This document shows, piece after piece, positions 34,580-44,385 of a stretch of 64,000 nucleotides of DNA. Position 1 is the first letter of the stretch. Each line of letters begins with the position of its first letter. A model generated the notes under the pieces. The model was not told where the DNA came from. It was given only the letters and a program-made list of their open reading frames with translations, and ran no database searches. Source of the stretch: Ruminococcus_C sp963590855 (lineage in GTDB: Bacteria; Bacillota; Clostridia; Oscillospirales; Ruminococcaceae); contig CAVAQT010000011.1 of the NCBI GenBank assembly GCA_963590855.1, positions 11,564 to 75,563 of the forward strand, read 5' to 3'. A program made the position numbers and the translations under genes.

Positions 34580-35674
34580 TTACTCCTTTTCCTGTTGGGG
34601 ATTCTCCGAATCATTTTTCTCTTCTGCTTCCTCATCTGAGGAGGATGCCGTTTCTTCTGTATGGTCTGTGCTGTCCGTTTCAGTATCTGAAACCGTTTCA
34701 GTTTTAGTTTCCTCGCCGGCTCTTTCGGCAGCGTATTCTGCCAGGATGCGCTTGGATTCTGCGGTGTCCTTATACATGTGATAGTCCACACCCATGCGCT
34801 TGACCTTTGTGCCAATGACGATTTGCAGAATGATAGAAACCACCACGCAGCAGATTGCCAGAAGCTGTGAGATCCGCACATTGCCGATGACCAGGCTGTC
34901 TGTGCGCAGACCTTCTACTACCGCGCGTTCTGCACCGTACCAGCAGATATAGATGAGGAAGATCTGTCCGTCATAGCGGCGGATCTTCTTGGCGAAGATC
35001 GCCAGCAGAACGAAGCCCAGCAGGCACCAGACAGATTCATAGAGAAAGCATGGGTGCACTGGCTGAGATGCATCCAGTGCTGTGCCGAAGTTCGCAAAAT
35101 AGGTGGTAGAGGGATACTGGTCGGTGATCCACTCCTGAATGCGGCCGCCGGACATGCCGAAGATGCTGTCGGTGTTGCAGCCGAACGCTTCCTGGTTGAA
35201 AAAGTTGCCCCAGCGTCCGATGCCTTGTCCCAGCAGGAAGCCGATGCCCACGATGTCCATCAGGGGCAGAAACTTTACCTTGCGGATCTTTGCCACCAAG
35301 AAGCCTGCCAGAAACGCGCCGATGATGCCGCCGTAAATGGCGAGACCGCCTTCGCGGATGTTGACGATGCTTTTCCAGTCGCCGGCATAGTTGTCCCAGT
35401 TCAGCAGAACGTAGTAGGCACGGGCGCCAACGACGCCGCCGATGATGCCGCCGATGATGCAGTCCAGCACCTTGTCCGGGTGCAGACCGTATTTTTTTAC
35501 CTGTGTAAAGGCGTAGATCATGGCGAGTACCAGTCCGAGGGTGATGAGGATGCCGTACCATTGGATATCCAGTCCGCCAATGGAAAAGGCGGTGCTGTTC
35601 ACATGCAGATCGATCCCCAGCTTCGGAAAGGTGATCTCATTGTAATCCAGTGTGCCGATTGTATCAGTTGTCAT
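34580..35674 (-). CDS. lgt: Prolipoprotein diacylglyceryl transferase with acidic tail
   Basis: Attaches diacylglycerol to the lipobox Cys of lipoproteins at the membrane. 364 residues. Seven membrane helices are expected; family signatures are GLAIYGGIIGAFLAG and GRWGNFFNQEAFG, with HPCFLYES further on. After the last helix (about residue 290) there is a cytoplasmic tail of some 60 residues rich in E, T, S and D, longer than in most Lgt proteins. It lies between the M16 pair and folD on the minus strand. Confidence 0.96.
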   Translation of the reverse strand: MTTDTIGTLDYNEITFPKLGIDLHVNSTAFSIGGLDIQWYGILITLGLVLAMIYAFTQVKKYGLHPDKVLDCIIGGIIGGVVGARAYYVLLNWDNYAGDWKSIVNIREGGLAIYGGIIGAFLAGFLVAKIRKVKFLPLMDIVGIGFLLGQGIGRWGNFFNQEAFGCNTDSIFGMSGGRIQEWITDQYPSTTYFANFGTALDASQPVHPCFLYESVWCLLGFVLLAIFAKKIRRYDGQIFLIYICWYGAERAVVEGLRTDSLVIGNVRISQLLAICCVVVSIILQIVIGTKVKRMGVDYHMYKDTAESKRILAEYAAERAGEETKTETVSDTETDSTDHTEETASSSDEEAEEKNDSENPQQEKE

Positions 35675-35716
35675 ATGTTTCCCGGGATCTCATGGGAGAT
35701 CCCTGCCTCCTTTGGT

Positions 35717-37003
35717 TTATTTTGCAGGAGCAATGATGGACAGTGTCATGCGTGCGATGTCGGTCTCTTCCCGGAGGAAACGGTTGCAGTCCTCCAGTGT
35801 CATTTCAGACAGCACCTGCATGGTGTCATACAGACCGCAGCCTGCCATGTGAGAAGATACCAGGGCGTTGTTCACGGCAGAAACATTGTTCAGTTCCCGC
35901 ACCAGACTGCCGTAGGTGGTTTTCTTGCACTCGTTGAACATGGCTTCGTCCAGACCGTTTTTCTGTGCGTCCAGGATGGCTGCGGTGATCTTTTCCCGAA
36001 CTGCTCTGGGGTCGCGGGATTCGCCGCCGAAGATCATGGTAAAGAAGCCGTCGCCGTTGAATACTTCACTGGAGAAGCTCTCGTTTACCAGTCCGCTCTG
36101 GAGCATTTCCTGGTACAGGGGGGAAGAACTGCCGGACAGGGTGCGCATGGCGATGTGCGCCTGCATTTCTGCCCGGAGATTGTCCATGCCGCGCCGGGGC
36201 TGGCACTTGATGCCCAGATTGAACAGCGGCTGTCCCACTGCGGCAGTTTCTACGGTTTCCGGACGAACGATGTCCAGGGTCTCTTCCGGGAAAACAGTCT
36301 CTAATTTCTGATCTTCACAGGGCTTCAGCAGGCGGTCGGCAACCTCCAGCACCTCTTCTACTGTGCATTTTCCGGAAACAGCCAGTACCATGTTGTGGAG
36401 ATTGTAGAATGTCCGGTAGCAGCGGTACAGCAGATCGTCCGTGATCTCCGCGATGCTTTCGATAGTGCCGGCAATGTCGATACGAACCGGGTGCTTCTGA
36501 TATAAGCCGCCCAGCATATTGAAGAATACCCGCCAGCCCGGATCGTCGTCGCACATCCGGATCTCCTGACCGATGATGCCCTGTTCCTTGGCAACGCTCT
36601 CCGGTGTGAAGTACGGAGACTGGACAAAGGAGAGCAGGATCTCCAGAGATGCCTTAAAGTTGTCGGAGCAGCTGAAGAAATAGCAGGTCTTGTCGAATGA
36701 GGTGAACGCGTTGGCGTTTGCGCCGGTCTTGGCGTAGAGATCAAAGACGTCGCAGTCCTCATTCTCGAATAGCTTGTGCTCCAGGAAGTGGGCGATGCCT
36801 TCCGGAACGGTGCAGTAGTCCTTGTCAGCAGCAGTCTTGAACTGGGTGTTGATGGAGCCGTACTTGGTGCCGAACATGGCCTCTGTGGTACTGAATCCTT
36901 CCATTTCGCAAACCAGGATCTCCAGGCCGCTTTTGTGGTGGATGTGGGTGTATTTGTCACCGGTATTTGGGGAACTGATGGTGGTCATTGTGGTCTCTGC
37001 CAT
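35717..37003 (-). CDS. ymfH: M16 family metallopeptidase, YfmH type (active subunit)
   Basis: 428 residues of the insulinase-like fold. The inverted zinc motif HFLEH with the downstream Glu region is intact (EGIAHFLEHKLFENEDCDVF), so this is the catalytic member. In Bacillus the neighbours YmfF/YmfH are tied to EF-P 5-aminopentanol modification. The gene begins 1 nt after the upstream partner ends. The substrate is unknown; related M16 pairs also act on peptide leaders such as AlbE/AlbF. Confidence 0.88.
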   Translation of the reverse strand: MAETTMTTISSPNTGDKYTHIHHKSGLEILVCEMEGFSTTEAMFGTKYGSINTQFKTAADKDYCTVPEGIAHFLEHKLFENEDCDVFDLYAKTGANANAFTSFDKTCYFFSCSDNFKASLEILLSFVQSPYFTPESVAKEQGIIGQEIRMCDDDPGWRVFFNMLGGLYQKHPVRIDIAGTIESIAEITDDLLYRCYRTFYNLHNMVLAVSGKCTVEEVLEVADRLLKPCEDQKLETVFPEETLDIVRPETVETAAVGQPLFNLGIKCQPRRGMDNLRAEMQAHIAMRTLSGSSSPLYQEMLQSGLVNESFSSEVFNGDGFFTMIFGGESRDPRAVREKITAAILDAQKNGLDEAMFNECKKTTYGSLVRELNNVSAVNNALVSSHMAGCGLYDTMQVLSEMTLEDCNRFLREETDIARMTLSIIAPAK

Positions 37004-37004
37004 G

Positions 37005-38282
37005 TTACTCCGCCTCCTGTTCTTTGCATTCCATAATATAGATCGTGTCCAGCTGCATGGACTTTGCCGCAGCCATAATATCTTCTTTGGTGACCTTGCG
37101 GTAGTTTTCCTCTTCTTCTGCCGGTGTCAGCTTTGTGCCGCGGCAGAACTGTCCGAAATACCAGGTGATATAGCTGCTCGCTGTATCGCCGATGCCACAG
37201 AGGGTGTTGTGGATGGTCATCATGGTGCTTGCCATTTCTTCGTCAGAGATGTCGCCCTTGCAGATAGCGTCCAGCTGTGCGGCGATGGCATCCCGTGCAG
37301 TTTCCAGATTCTCGGTTTCGATACCGCTGTCCACCTGCATAAAGCTCTTGGATTCGTTGTAATTCGCTGCGCAGTAATAGCAAAGACTCATCTTTTCCCG
37401 GACATTGGCGAACAGCTTGGAGCTGGGGGTGCCGCCCAGGAGCATTGCCATCATTTTCAGGGCATAGCGGTCGGAATAGGTGGTTTTCCAGCCCATGACC
37501 ATCTTGCACTGGTTCACCGGGAGCGCTTCCCGGACAATTGCCGGTTCTGTCTTGCAGGAACTGGGGTTGAGAAACTTTACCGGAGTCACCTTGCGGTCAG
37601 AAATGGCAGAAAAGGCATTTTTCAGTGTGTCAGCCAGCCCCGGAATGGCTTCCGGCCCTACAAAGTAGATCTCGATCTGTGCAGTGCGGAGCAGTTCCTG
37701 GAATGCAGCATAGGCAGATGCCGGGGTCAGGGCTTCTGCGGCGCTGCGGCTGCCATAGCAGGAGAACGCTGCCGGTTCGCCGGCGAAAGCGGTCTTATAG
37801 GTCTGAGAAATGGCATACTGCCGCTTTTCGTTGATCTCTGCGTCAATGCTGTCCAACAGATTCATCTGCTGAATACGGAACTCGGTGTCGTCGAAAGCGC
37901 CGTCTGTCACATTGGGCTGGAAAACGCAGCCCAGTACAATTTCCAGCAGCTCTGCGAAAACGGCTTCGCCGTCCAGTGCATAGCGGTCTGCGATCGCGGA
38001 GGCGCGCAGCGTGATGGACTGGATGTCGCCCTGCTTGGCGATGGTGCAGCTCAGGTCTGCTCCGTAGAGCAGATGCAGCTTGCGGTTCATAGCCGCATTG
38101 GACGGATAGGCTTTGTTGCTGGAAACTACAAGGCTTCCGGCAAGTGCGCAGGCAGCTGCGGTCTGTTCAGACAGCGGCTGCAAAAATTGGATGCGCAGGT
38201 GATTGGTTTTTAACTTGGAGTCCAGGATCTCAGAAAACGCAATGGAATCTGAGAGCGAGGTTCGCTGATAACTGGTTGTCAT
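37005..38282 (-). CDS. ymfF: M16 family protein, YfmF type (inactive partner)
   Basis: 425 residues. The fold is M16-like (NKAYPSNAAMNRKLHLLYGADL, then GTPSSKLFANVREKMSLCYYCA), but the HxxEH zinc motif is absent, so it should be a non-catalytic partner of the downstream gene. The start ATG at 38282 (minus) has GGAAAGGA about 8 nt upstream; a longer frame extending upstream to 38402 lacks such a site. Confidence 0.85.
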   Translation of the reverse strand: MTTSYQRTSLSDSIAFSEILDSKLKTNHLRIQFLQPLSEQTAAACALAGSLVVSSNKAYPSNAAMNRKLHLLYGADLSCTIAKQGDIQSITLRASAIADRYALDGEAVFAELLEIVLGCVFQPNVTDGAFDDTEFRIQQMNLLDSIDAEINEKRQYAISQTYKTAFAGEPAAFSCYGSRSAAEALTPASAYAAFQELLRTAQIEIYFVGPEAIPGLADTLKNAFSAISDRKVTPVKFLNPSSCKTEPAIVREALPVNQCKMVMGWKTTYSDRYALKMMAMLLGGTPSSKLFANVREKMSLCYYCAANYNESKSFMQVDSGIETENLETARDAIAAQLDAICKGDISDEEMASTMMTIHNTLCGIGDTASSYITWYFGQFCRGTKLTPAEEEENYRKVTKEDIMAAAKSMQLDTIYIMECKEQEAE

Positions 38283-38406
38283 AACATCGTCCTTTCCAAA
38301 AATCACAGCGCTGCTCAGCGGTAACTGCGGCTTGGCATGGTGCTGTGAATGATTTCCATGGATATGGAATGCTGGCGTATCCCTGCTTTGGCAGGCATAC
38401 AAATTT

Positions 38407-38412
38407 ATTATA
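38407..38412 (-). promoter_or_regulatory. -10 box for the minus-strand M16-lgt-folD set
   Basis: On the minus strand GTGGTATAAT, a good -10 box with only a poor -35 (TAGCAA) 17 bp upstream. It lies about 125 bp before the ymfF start. Confidence 0.45.
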
Positions 38413-38558
38413 CCACATTTCTTTTGGAATTGCTATGGTTTTCACGAAATTCTCAGAAATATTTTCCGGGAAGAAATGCCGGACAGTGCCGCACAAAGTG
38501 CATTTGCCGATTTTGCAGGAGAATGTCCGGACTTTTTGCGATGGTTTACAATTTGTTG

Positions 38559-38587
38559 TTGAAAAGAAAAAGGATTTTTAGTATAAT
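38559..38587 (+). promoter_or_regulatory. Promoter of aroB-aroA-aroC
   Basis: TTGAAA at 38559-38564 and TATAAT at 38582-38587, spaced by 17 bp, 80 bp before the aroB start. Confidence 0.75.
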
Positions 38588-38667
38588 AAAATGTGAGAAT
38601 CTATCGAAAGATTTCTGCATTGACAAAAATGCAGGAGGATATCAGCTCCAATAGGAGGAAAACCAAC

Positions 38668-39717
38668 ATGAAAACAATTACAGTACACGCCAGCCAGACT
38701 TATCCCATTTGGATCGGGAGAGGGTTGCTGGGACAGTGCGGCACATATCTGAAGCAGCAGACCAAGGCCCAGACAGCGGCGGTCATTACCGACGATCATG
38801 TGGACAAATATTATGGTGACATTGTGACAAAATCTCTGGAAGAAAGCGGATTTCGCACCTTGAAATTTGTCTTTCCCCACGGCGAGGCATCCAAATGCAG
38901 CAAGACGCTGAACCAGATCTACGATTTTCTCTGTGAGAACAACATTACCCGGACGGATTGCCTGGTGGCACTGGGCGGCGGCGTCGTGGGTGATATTACC
39001 GGTTTTGCAGCGGCAACTTATCTCCGCGGTCTGGACTATCTCCAGATCCCTACCAGTCTGTTGGCACAGGTGGACTCTTCCGTGGGCGGAAAGACTGCCA
39101 TCGATCTGCCCGGCGGAAAGAATCTGGTGGGCGCATTCAAACAGCCGGTGGCGGTGCTGTGTGATCTGGATACGCTCCACACCCTGCCGAAGCTGTTTCT
39201 GGCAGACGGCATGGGAGAGGTCATCAAGTACGGCATGATCCGGGACGAAAAGCTGTTTGCACTGCTGGAACAGCATACGCTGGAAAATGTCAGTCAGGCT
39301 ATGGACGAGATCGTTCCGACCTGTATCGACATCAAGAGTGACGTGGTGGAGCATGACGAGTTCGATACCGGCGAACGGATGATTTTGAATTTCGGGCATA
39401 CCCTGGGGCATGCTGTGGAAAGCTATTACCACTACGAGACATATACCCATGGCAGCGCAGTGGCGGCCGGCATGTGCATGATGACGGAAAAGACCTGCAC
39501 GCCGGAGCTGTATGTGCGGCTGTGCAACTGCGTAAAGGCATACGAATTGCCTACAGGCGTTTCTGCGCCGCTGTCAGAATTGGTTCCGCTCTGCGGCAAC
39601 GACAAGAAGCGCGCCAGCGCAGCACTGCGGTTTATTGTCTGCGAGACTATCGGCAAAGCAGAGATCCGCAGCATGCCTTTTGATGAGTTTGCCGTTTGGA
39701 TGGGAGGAGACGCATGA
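38668..39717 (+). CDS. aroB: 3-dehydroquinate synthase
   Basis: Second step of the shikimate pathway, cyclising DAHP. 349 residues with NAD-binding LVALGGGVVGDITGFAAATYLRG and IPTSLLAQVDSSVGGKTAIDLPGGKNLVGAF, and the zinc ligands in GEVIKYGMI, NFGHTLGHAVE and YTHGSAVAAGM. ATG 38668 follows AGGAGG at 38653-38658. The stop codon overlaps the aroA start (ATGA). The first gene of the aroBAC set. Confidence 0.97.
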   Translation: MKTITVHASQTYPIWIGRGLLGQCGTYLKQQTKAQTAAVITDDHVDKYYGDIVTKSLEESGFRTLKFVFPHGEASKCSKTLNQIYDFLCENNITRTDCLVALGGGVVGDITGFAAATYLRGLDYLQIPTSLLAQVDSSVGGKTAIDLPGGKNLVGAFKQPVAVLCDLDTLHTLPKLFLADGMGEVIKYGMIRDEKLFALLEQHTLENVSQAMDEIVPTCIDIKSDVVEHDEFDTGERMILNFGHTLGHAVESYYHYETYTHGSAVAAGMCMMTEKTCTPELYVRLCNCVKAYELPTGVSAPLSELVPLCGNDKKRASAALRFIVCETIGKAEIRSMPFDEFAVWMGGDA

Positions 39718-40958
39718 ACATATTGATCTCACCGGAAAAGCTTCACGGTACCGTGCGCATTCCGGCATCCAAAAGCATGGCGCACCGTCTCCTGATCTGC
39801 GCCGCCTTGGCAGAGGGAGCTTCTGTGGTTTCCGGCGTGGATATGTCACGGGACATCACCGCCACCATGGATGTGCTTTCCGCATTCGGGGCATCCTTTC
39901 AGCAGGAGGGCAGCACCATCACCGTTACCGGCGTAGGCAAAAACAGACCCCAGGCGGCTGTGGCGGACTGCTGCGAAAGCGGCTCGACTCTGCGGTTTCT
40001 CATTCCAGTGGCTGCGGCACTGGGTGTTCACACGACTTTTTTCGGACAGGGCAGACTGCCTCAGCGCCCCATTACCGCTTATCTCCGGGAACTGACCAAA
40101 AAAGGCATTGCATTCGACTATCACGACACCATGCCGTTTTCCATTGATGGTGCACTGCGTTCCGGCATCTATGAGTTGGAGGGTGATGTGTCTTCCCAGT
40201 ATGTGACCGGTCTGCTGTTTGCGCTGCCGCTGCTGGAGGGTGATTCGGAGATCCGGATGCTGTCCCGGCTGGAGTCCAAGCCTTATGTAGACCTCACCAT
40301 TGCCTGCCTGCGGCACTTCGGCGTGATGGTTCAGGAGACAGAACAGGGCTATGCCATCCCCGGCGGTCAGCAGTACCGCGCCTGCGACATGGAGGTCGAG
40401 GGCGATTATTCCCAGGCAGCGTTTTTCTATGTGGCAAATGCCTTGGGCAGCGACATCACTCTCACCAACCTGAATCCGGAAAGTGTGCAGGGCGATAAAA
40501 AAATTGTGGAAATTACACAGCAGATGTGTTATAATAGAGAAAAGGGACTGCCTGCCTGCTTTGATGTGGATGCGGCAGATATTCCTGATCTTGTGCCGAT
40601 CCTGGCGGTGCTTGCCACATTCGGCACAGCGCCGTCCCGGATCACCGGGGCGCATCGTCTCGCCATCAAGGAGAGTGATCGTCTGGCGTCTACTGCCGCT
40701 CTGCTGAACCGTCTGGGCGGTAAAGTGACTGCTACCGCAGATGGTCTGGAAATTGAGCCGGTTCAGCAGCTTCACGGCGGCACAGTGGACAGCTGCGGCG
40801 ATCACCGCATCGCAATGTGCGCGGCTGTGGCTGCTACGCGCTGTACGGGAGATGTTACTATTTTGCACGGAGAGTGCGTGGAAAAATCGTATCCTCGGTT
40901 CTATGAGGATTATCGTCAATTAGGAGGAATTGCCAATGTCATCGTTCTGGAGTCGTAA
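39714..40958 (+). CDS. aroA: 3-phosphoshikimate 1-carboxyvinyltransferase (EPSP synthase)
   Basis: Adds the enolpyruvyl group from PEP to shikimate 3-phosphate. 414 residues: PASKSMAHRLLICAALAEG near the start, GSTLRFLIPVAAALG, the substrate loop SSQYVTGLLFALPL, and KESDRLASTAALLNRLGG with DHRIAMCAAVAAT near the end. The start overlaps aroB by 4 nt, and aroC begins inside its last 23 nt, pointing to coupled translation of all three. Confidence 0.97.
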   Translation: MNILISPEKLHGTVRIPASKSMAHRLLICAALAEGASVVSGVDMSRDITATMDVLSAFGASFQQEGSTITVTGVGKNRPQAAVADCCESGSTLRFLIPVAAALGVHTTFFGQGRLPQRPITAYLRELTKKGIAFDYHDTMPFSIDGALRSGIYELEGDVSSQYVTGLLFALPLLEGDSEIRMLSRLESKPYVDLTIACLRHFGVMVQETEQGYAIPGGQQYRACDMEVEGDYSQAAFFYVANALGSDITLTNLNPESVQGDKKIVEITQQMCYNREKGLPACFDVDAADIPDLVPILAVLATFGTAPSRITGAHRLAIKESDRLASTAALLNRLGGKVTATADGLEIEPVQQLHGGTVDSCGDHRIAMCAAVAATRCTGDVTILHGECVEKSYPRFYEDYRQLGGIANVIVLES

Positions 40959-42027
40959 TATTTCGCTCTCTATTTTTGGGGAGTCCCACGGGCCGGCAAT
41001 CGGCGTTGTGATCGACAATCTGCCGCCCGGGGAGTACATTGACCTGGACAAACTGCGGCAGTTCATGGCGCGCCGTGCACCGAAAAAAGACGGCACGACA
41101 ACACCTCGCGGCGAAAAGGATCTGCCACAGATCATGTCCGGACTGCTGAATGACCGCACCACAGGTGTGCCGCTCTGCGCGTTTATCCAGAACACGGATA
41201 CCCGCTCGAAGGATTACAGCAATCTGGCGCGGCTGCCGCGTCCGGGTCACGCAGATTATACCGGCGCAATGCGCTATCGCGGATTCAACGATGTCCGCGG
41301 CGGCGGCCATTTTTCCGGCAGACTTACCGCGCCGCTGTGCTTCGCCGGTGCAGTATGCGGTCAGATTTTGGAGCGCCGGGGCATCTATACCGGAGCGCAC
41401 ATTGCCTGTGTGCACGGCATTCACGATGATGCATTCAGCCGAACCAAGGTGACAAAGGAAGATATCCTTGCCGTTCGGGAAAAGGACTTTCCGGTGCGGA
41501 ATGATGCACAGGGGGAGAAGATGCGCGAGGATATTCGCAATGCCGGAAAGGGCGGCGAGTCTCTGGGCGGCATCATTGAATGTGTGACCATCAACATGCC
41601 GGCAGGCGTGGGCTCTCCCATTTTTGAAGGACTGGAAAATACCATTGCACAGCTGATCTTTGGTATTCCGGCAGTCAAGGGACTGGAGTTCGGCGCAGGC
41701 TTCCAGGTGGCGGAAATGGTCGGCAGCCAGAACAACGACCCGTTCTATATCGACGACAATGGCCACGTTAAGACCAAGACCAACAATCACGGCGGCATTC
41801 TGGGCGGCATTTCTTCGGGCATGCCCATTACACTGAATGTTGCCATTAAGCCCACTGCTTCTATTGCGAAGCCTCAGGAGACCGTGGACTTCCGCGCCAA
41901 GAAAAATGAGATGCTGGAAATTCACGGCAGACATGACCCATGTATTGTGCCGCGCGCTGTGCCGTGTGTGGAGGCGGCAGTGAACATTGCGCTGCTGTCC
42001 CATATGATGGATTATCCGAATTTTTAA
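40936..42027 (+). CDS. aroC: Chorismate synthase
   Basis: Final shikimate-pathway step, using reduced FMN. 363 residues with the signatures GESHGPAIGVVIDNLPPGE, RPGHADYTGAMRYRGFNDVRGGGHFSGR, and GGISSGMPITLNVAIKPTASI with HDPCIVPRAVPVVE-like HDPCIVPRAVPCVEAA. ATG 40936 lies 8 nt after AGGAGG, which sits within the aroA 3' end. Confidence 0.97.
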   Translation: MSSFWSRNISLSIFGESHGPAIGVVIDNLPPGEYIDLDKLRQFMARRAPKKDGTTTPRGEKDLPQIMSGLLNDRTTGVPLCAFIQNTDTRSKDYSNLARLPRPGHADYTGAMRYRGFNDVRGGGHFSGRLTAPLCFAGAVCGQILERRGIYTGAHIACVHGIHDDAFSRTKVTKEDILAVREKDFPVRNDAQGEKMREDIRNAGKGGESLGGIIECVTINMPAGVGSPIFEGLENTIAQLIFGIPAVKGLEFGAGFQVAEMVGSQNNDPFYIDDNGHVKTKTNNHGGILGGISSGMPITLNVAIKPTASIAKPQETVDFRAKKNEMLEIHGRHDPCIVPRAVPCVEAAVNIALLSHMMDYPNF

Positions 42028-42078
42028 GTGCTTGTGTGCTGACAAGCTGATTTTTTCTATGATTTGAGGTGACAGGTT

Positions 42079-42672
42079 GTGCAGGAAGAAAACATGCTGA
42101 AAATGTCAAAGATGGCGACACCGCCCATTATGGATCCCCACACGGCAAATATTTTGATTTGCTATTTGTTGTATAAGATCGATAAGCCGGTGCGCGTGAA
42201 TCATCTGTATGATATCGCCGTGGGAAGTGACATCATCAATTATTTTGCCTATCAGGATTCTATCAGTTATCTGACCGGACACGACTCGGTGGAGCTGCGC
42301 CGAAAGGCGGATGGGACAGAGTATTATGTACTGACAGAAAACGGCATTCGCACAGCCAAGGAACTGCGCAACTATGTGGGAAAAGCATATCGGGACAAGC
42401 TTGTCTCGGCGGCATTTCACTATTTCGCCCGTATCAAGCGGGAAAGCGAAGTGAAGATCAACTACATTCCGCTGAAAAAGGGATATTATGTACATGTACG
42501 GTGTCTGGATGTGGGGGACGACTTGTTGGATATGAAGCTGTATGCACCGGATTATACCCAGGCGAAGTATCTGGGCGAGCAGATCATGCTGAATCCGGCA
42601 GGGTTTTACGGAAAGATCCTGGACGCGGCGTTTTCCAACCGGGAAGAACCGCTCATTCTGGAAGATGACTGA
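42079..42672 (+). CDS. DUF4364 family protein
   Basis: 197 residues resembling DUF4364, a Clostridia family with a winged-helix-like N-terminus (LICYLLYKIDKPVRVNHLYDIAVGSDIINYFAYQDSI) and a strand-rich C-terminal domain. Perhaps a transcription regulator; function unproven. The start is GTG 42079, 7 nt after GAGGTG. It ends before a strong terminator. Confidence 0.8.
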   Translation: MQEENMLKMSKMATPPIMDPHTANILICYLLYKIDKPVRVNHLYDIAVGSDIINYFAYQDSISYLTGHDSVELRRKADGTEYYVLTENGIRTAKELRNYVGKAYRDKLVSAAFHYFARIKRESEVKINYIPLKKGYYVHVRCLDVGDDLLDMKLYAPDYTQAKYLGEQIMLNPAGFYGKILDAAFSNREEPLILEDD

Positions 42673-42693
42673 CCGTTTCTTTTGCCAATAAAT

Positions 42694-42730
42694 AAAAGCG
42701 CGGAGCATTGAGAAAATGCTCCGCGCTTTT
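42694..42730 (+). terminator. Terminator after the DUF4364 gene
   Basis: AAAAGCGCGGAGCATT at 42694-42709 pairs with AATGCTCCGCGCTTTT at 42715-42730, followed by one further T. Confidence 0.9.
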
Positions 42731-42767
42731 TGCTGCGGTCAGGATCACGATTTTTATGACCGACATA

Positions 42768-42810
42768 CAAAAACAGCCTGTCTCCAGGAAAGCCCCGGAG
42801 ATAGGCTGTT
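42768..42810 (-). terminator. Terminator of gdhA
   Basis: On the minus strand AACAGCCTATCTCC pairs with GGAGACAGGCTGTT and is followed by TTTG. It lies 52 nt after the gdhA stop. Confidence 0.85.
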
Positions 42811-42861
42811 CTATTTGAATGAGAGAGTTTTTTTCAAAAACAAATCAATCGAAAGCTTCGA

Positions 42862-44220
42862 TTAATATGCAACACCCTGCCACTTCATAGCGTCAGCAAC
42901 CTTCAGGAAGCCTGCGATGTTTGCGCCGACAACCAGATTGCCTTCTACGTCGTACTCCTTGGAACGATCGTATGCATTGTGGAAGATGTTGATCATGATC
43001 TGCTTCAGCTTTGCATCAACTTCTTCAAATGTCCAGGACAGACGCTCGCTGTTCTGAGACATTTCCAGACCAGAGGTAGCTACGCCGCCTGCGTTTGCTG
43101 CCTTTGCCGGTCCAAACAGGATACCAGCAGCCAGGAACTTGTCGATAGCTTCCGGAGTAGAAGGCATATTTGCACCTTCTGCAACAACCTGAACGCCGTT
43201 CTTCAGCAAGATCTCAGCAGATTCGCCGTCGATCTCGTTCTGAGTTGCGCACGGCAGAGCAACGTCGCACTTGATAGTCCAGATGCCCTTGCAGCCTTCT
43301 GTATAGGTAGCACCCTCTACACGGTTTACATATTCCTTGATACGTCCGCGTTCTACTTCCTTGATCTGCTTTACAACATCCAGCTTGATGCCGTTCGGAT
43401 CATAGATGTAGCCGTTGGAGTCAGACAGTGCAACAACCTTTGCACCCATTTCCTGTGCCTTTTCAGTTGCATAGATTGCAACATTACCGGAACCGGAAAT
43501 GACAACAGTCTTGCCCTTGATGGTGTCCTGCTTCATGCAGCTCATCATCTCTTCGGTGAAGTACAGCAGACCGTAACCAGTAGCCTCTGTTCTTGCCAGA
43601 GAACCGCCGTAGGACAGACCCTTACCGGTCAGAACGCCGGTGAATTCGTTGCGCAGTCTCTTGTACTGACCGAACATATAACCGATCTCACGAGCGCCGG
43701 TACCGATGTCGCCAGCCGGAACGTCAGTGTCAGCACCGATGTGCTTGGACAGCTCAGTCATGAAGCTCTGGCAGAAACGCATGATCTCGTTGTCAGACTT
43801 GCCCTTCGGGTCGAAGTCAGAACCGCCCTTGCCGCCGCCCATCGGCAGTGTGGTCAGGCTGTTCTTGAAGATCTGCTCAAAGCCCAGGAACTTGATAACA
43901 GATGCGCATACAGACGGGTGCAGACGCAGACCGCCCTTGTACGGACCGATTGCAGAGTTGAACTGGCAGCGGAAGCCGCGGTTCACCTGAACCTTGCCGT
44001 TGTCGTCTACCCAAGAAACACGGAACTGGATCATGCGCTCCGGCTCTACGATACGGTCGATGACACCGTTTGTCTCATAAGACGGGTCCTTTGCTACGAC
44101 CGGCTCCAGAGACATCAGAACTTCGCCGACTGCCTGCAGGAATTCCGGCTCGTTGCCGTTGCGCTTTACAACGCTGTCGTATACGCCCTGAAGATAAGCG
44201 TTCTTAAATGTAAATGCCAT
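42862..44220 (-). CDS. gdhA: Glutamate dehydrogenase (NADP type, hexameric)
   Basis: Makes glutamate from 2-oxoglutarate and ammonia. 452 residues, in the size class of NADP-dependent enzymes. The catalytic lysine region is PMGGGKGGSDFDPKGKSDNEIMRF; the dinucleotide fold has VVISGSGNVAIYATEKAQEMGAKV; PAGDIGTGAREIGYMFGQYKRL is also present. ATG at 44220 (minus) follows AGGAGGAAG by 6 nt. It has a clear promoter 166-194 bp upstream and is a single-gene unit. Confidence 0.97.
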   Translation of the reverse strand: MAFTFKNAYLQGVYDSVVKRNGNEPEFLQAVGEVLMSLEPVVAKDPSYETNGVIDRIVEPERMIQFRVSWVDDNGKVQVNRGFRCQFNSAIGPYKGGLRLHPSVCASVIKFLGFEQIFKNSLTTLPMGGGKGGSDFDPKGKSDNEIMRFCQSFMTELSKHIGADTDVPAGDIGTGAREIGYMFGQYKRLRNEFTGVLTGKGLSYGGSLARTEATGYGLLYFTEEMMSCMKQDTIKGKTVVISGSGNVAIYATEKAQEMGAKVVALSDSNGYIYDPNGIKLDVVKQIKEVERGRIKEYVNRVEGATYTEGCKGIWTIKCDVALPCATQNEIDGESAEILLKNGVQVVAEGANMPSTPEAIDKFLAAGILFGPAKAANAGGVATSGLEMSQNSERLSWTFEEVDAKLKQIMINIFHNAYDRSKEYDVEGNLVVGANIAGFLKVADAMKWQGVAY

Positions 44221-44385
44221 GGGAATCTTCCTCCTGTTGGATAAAAATGTTGGATAAAAATGTAGCAAAACATTCTGTCACGAATACAGCCGTTTTTCTG
44301 TTGATGCTGTATCCACACGCTGTCCAAACTCAAAATGTATGTGCATTTGCTTCAAACACCTGTACACGCATTCCGAACAATATTT

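Larger units (their letters stand above)
38283..38667. other. Divergent regulatory region between the M16 pair and aroB
   Basis: 385 bp without a credible gene. It holds a TATAAT for the minus strand at 38407-38412 and the aroB promoter at 38559-38587, plus the aroB ribosome binding site. Short frames here lack ribosome binding sites. Confidence 0.6.
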
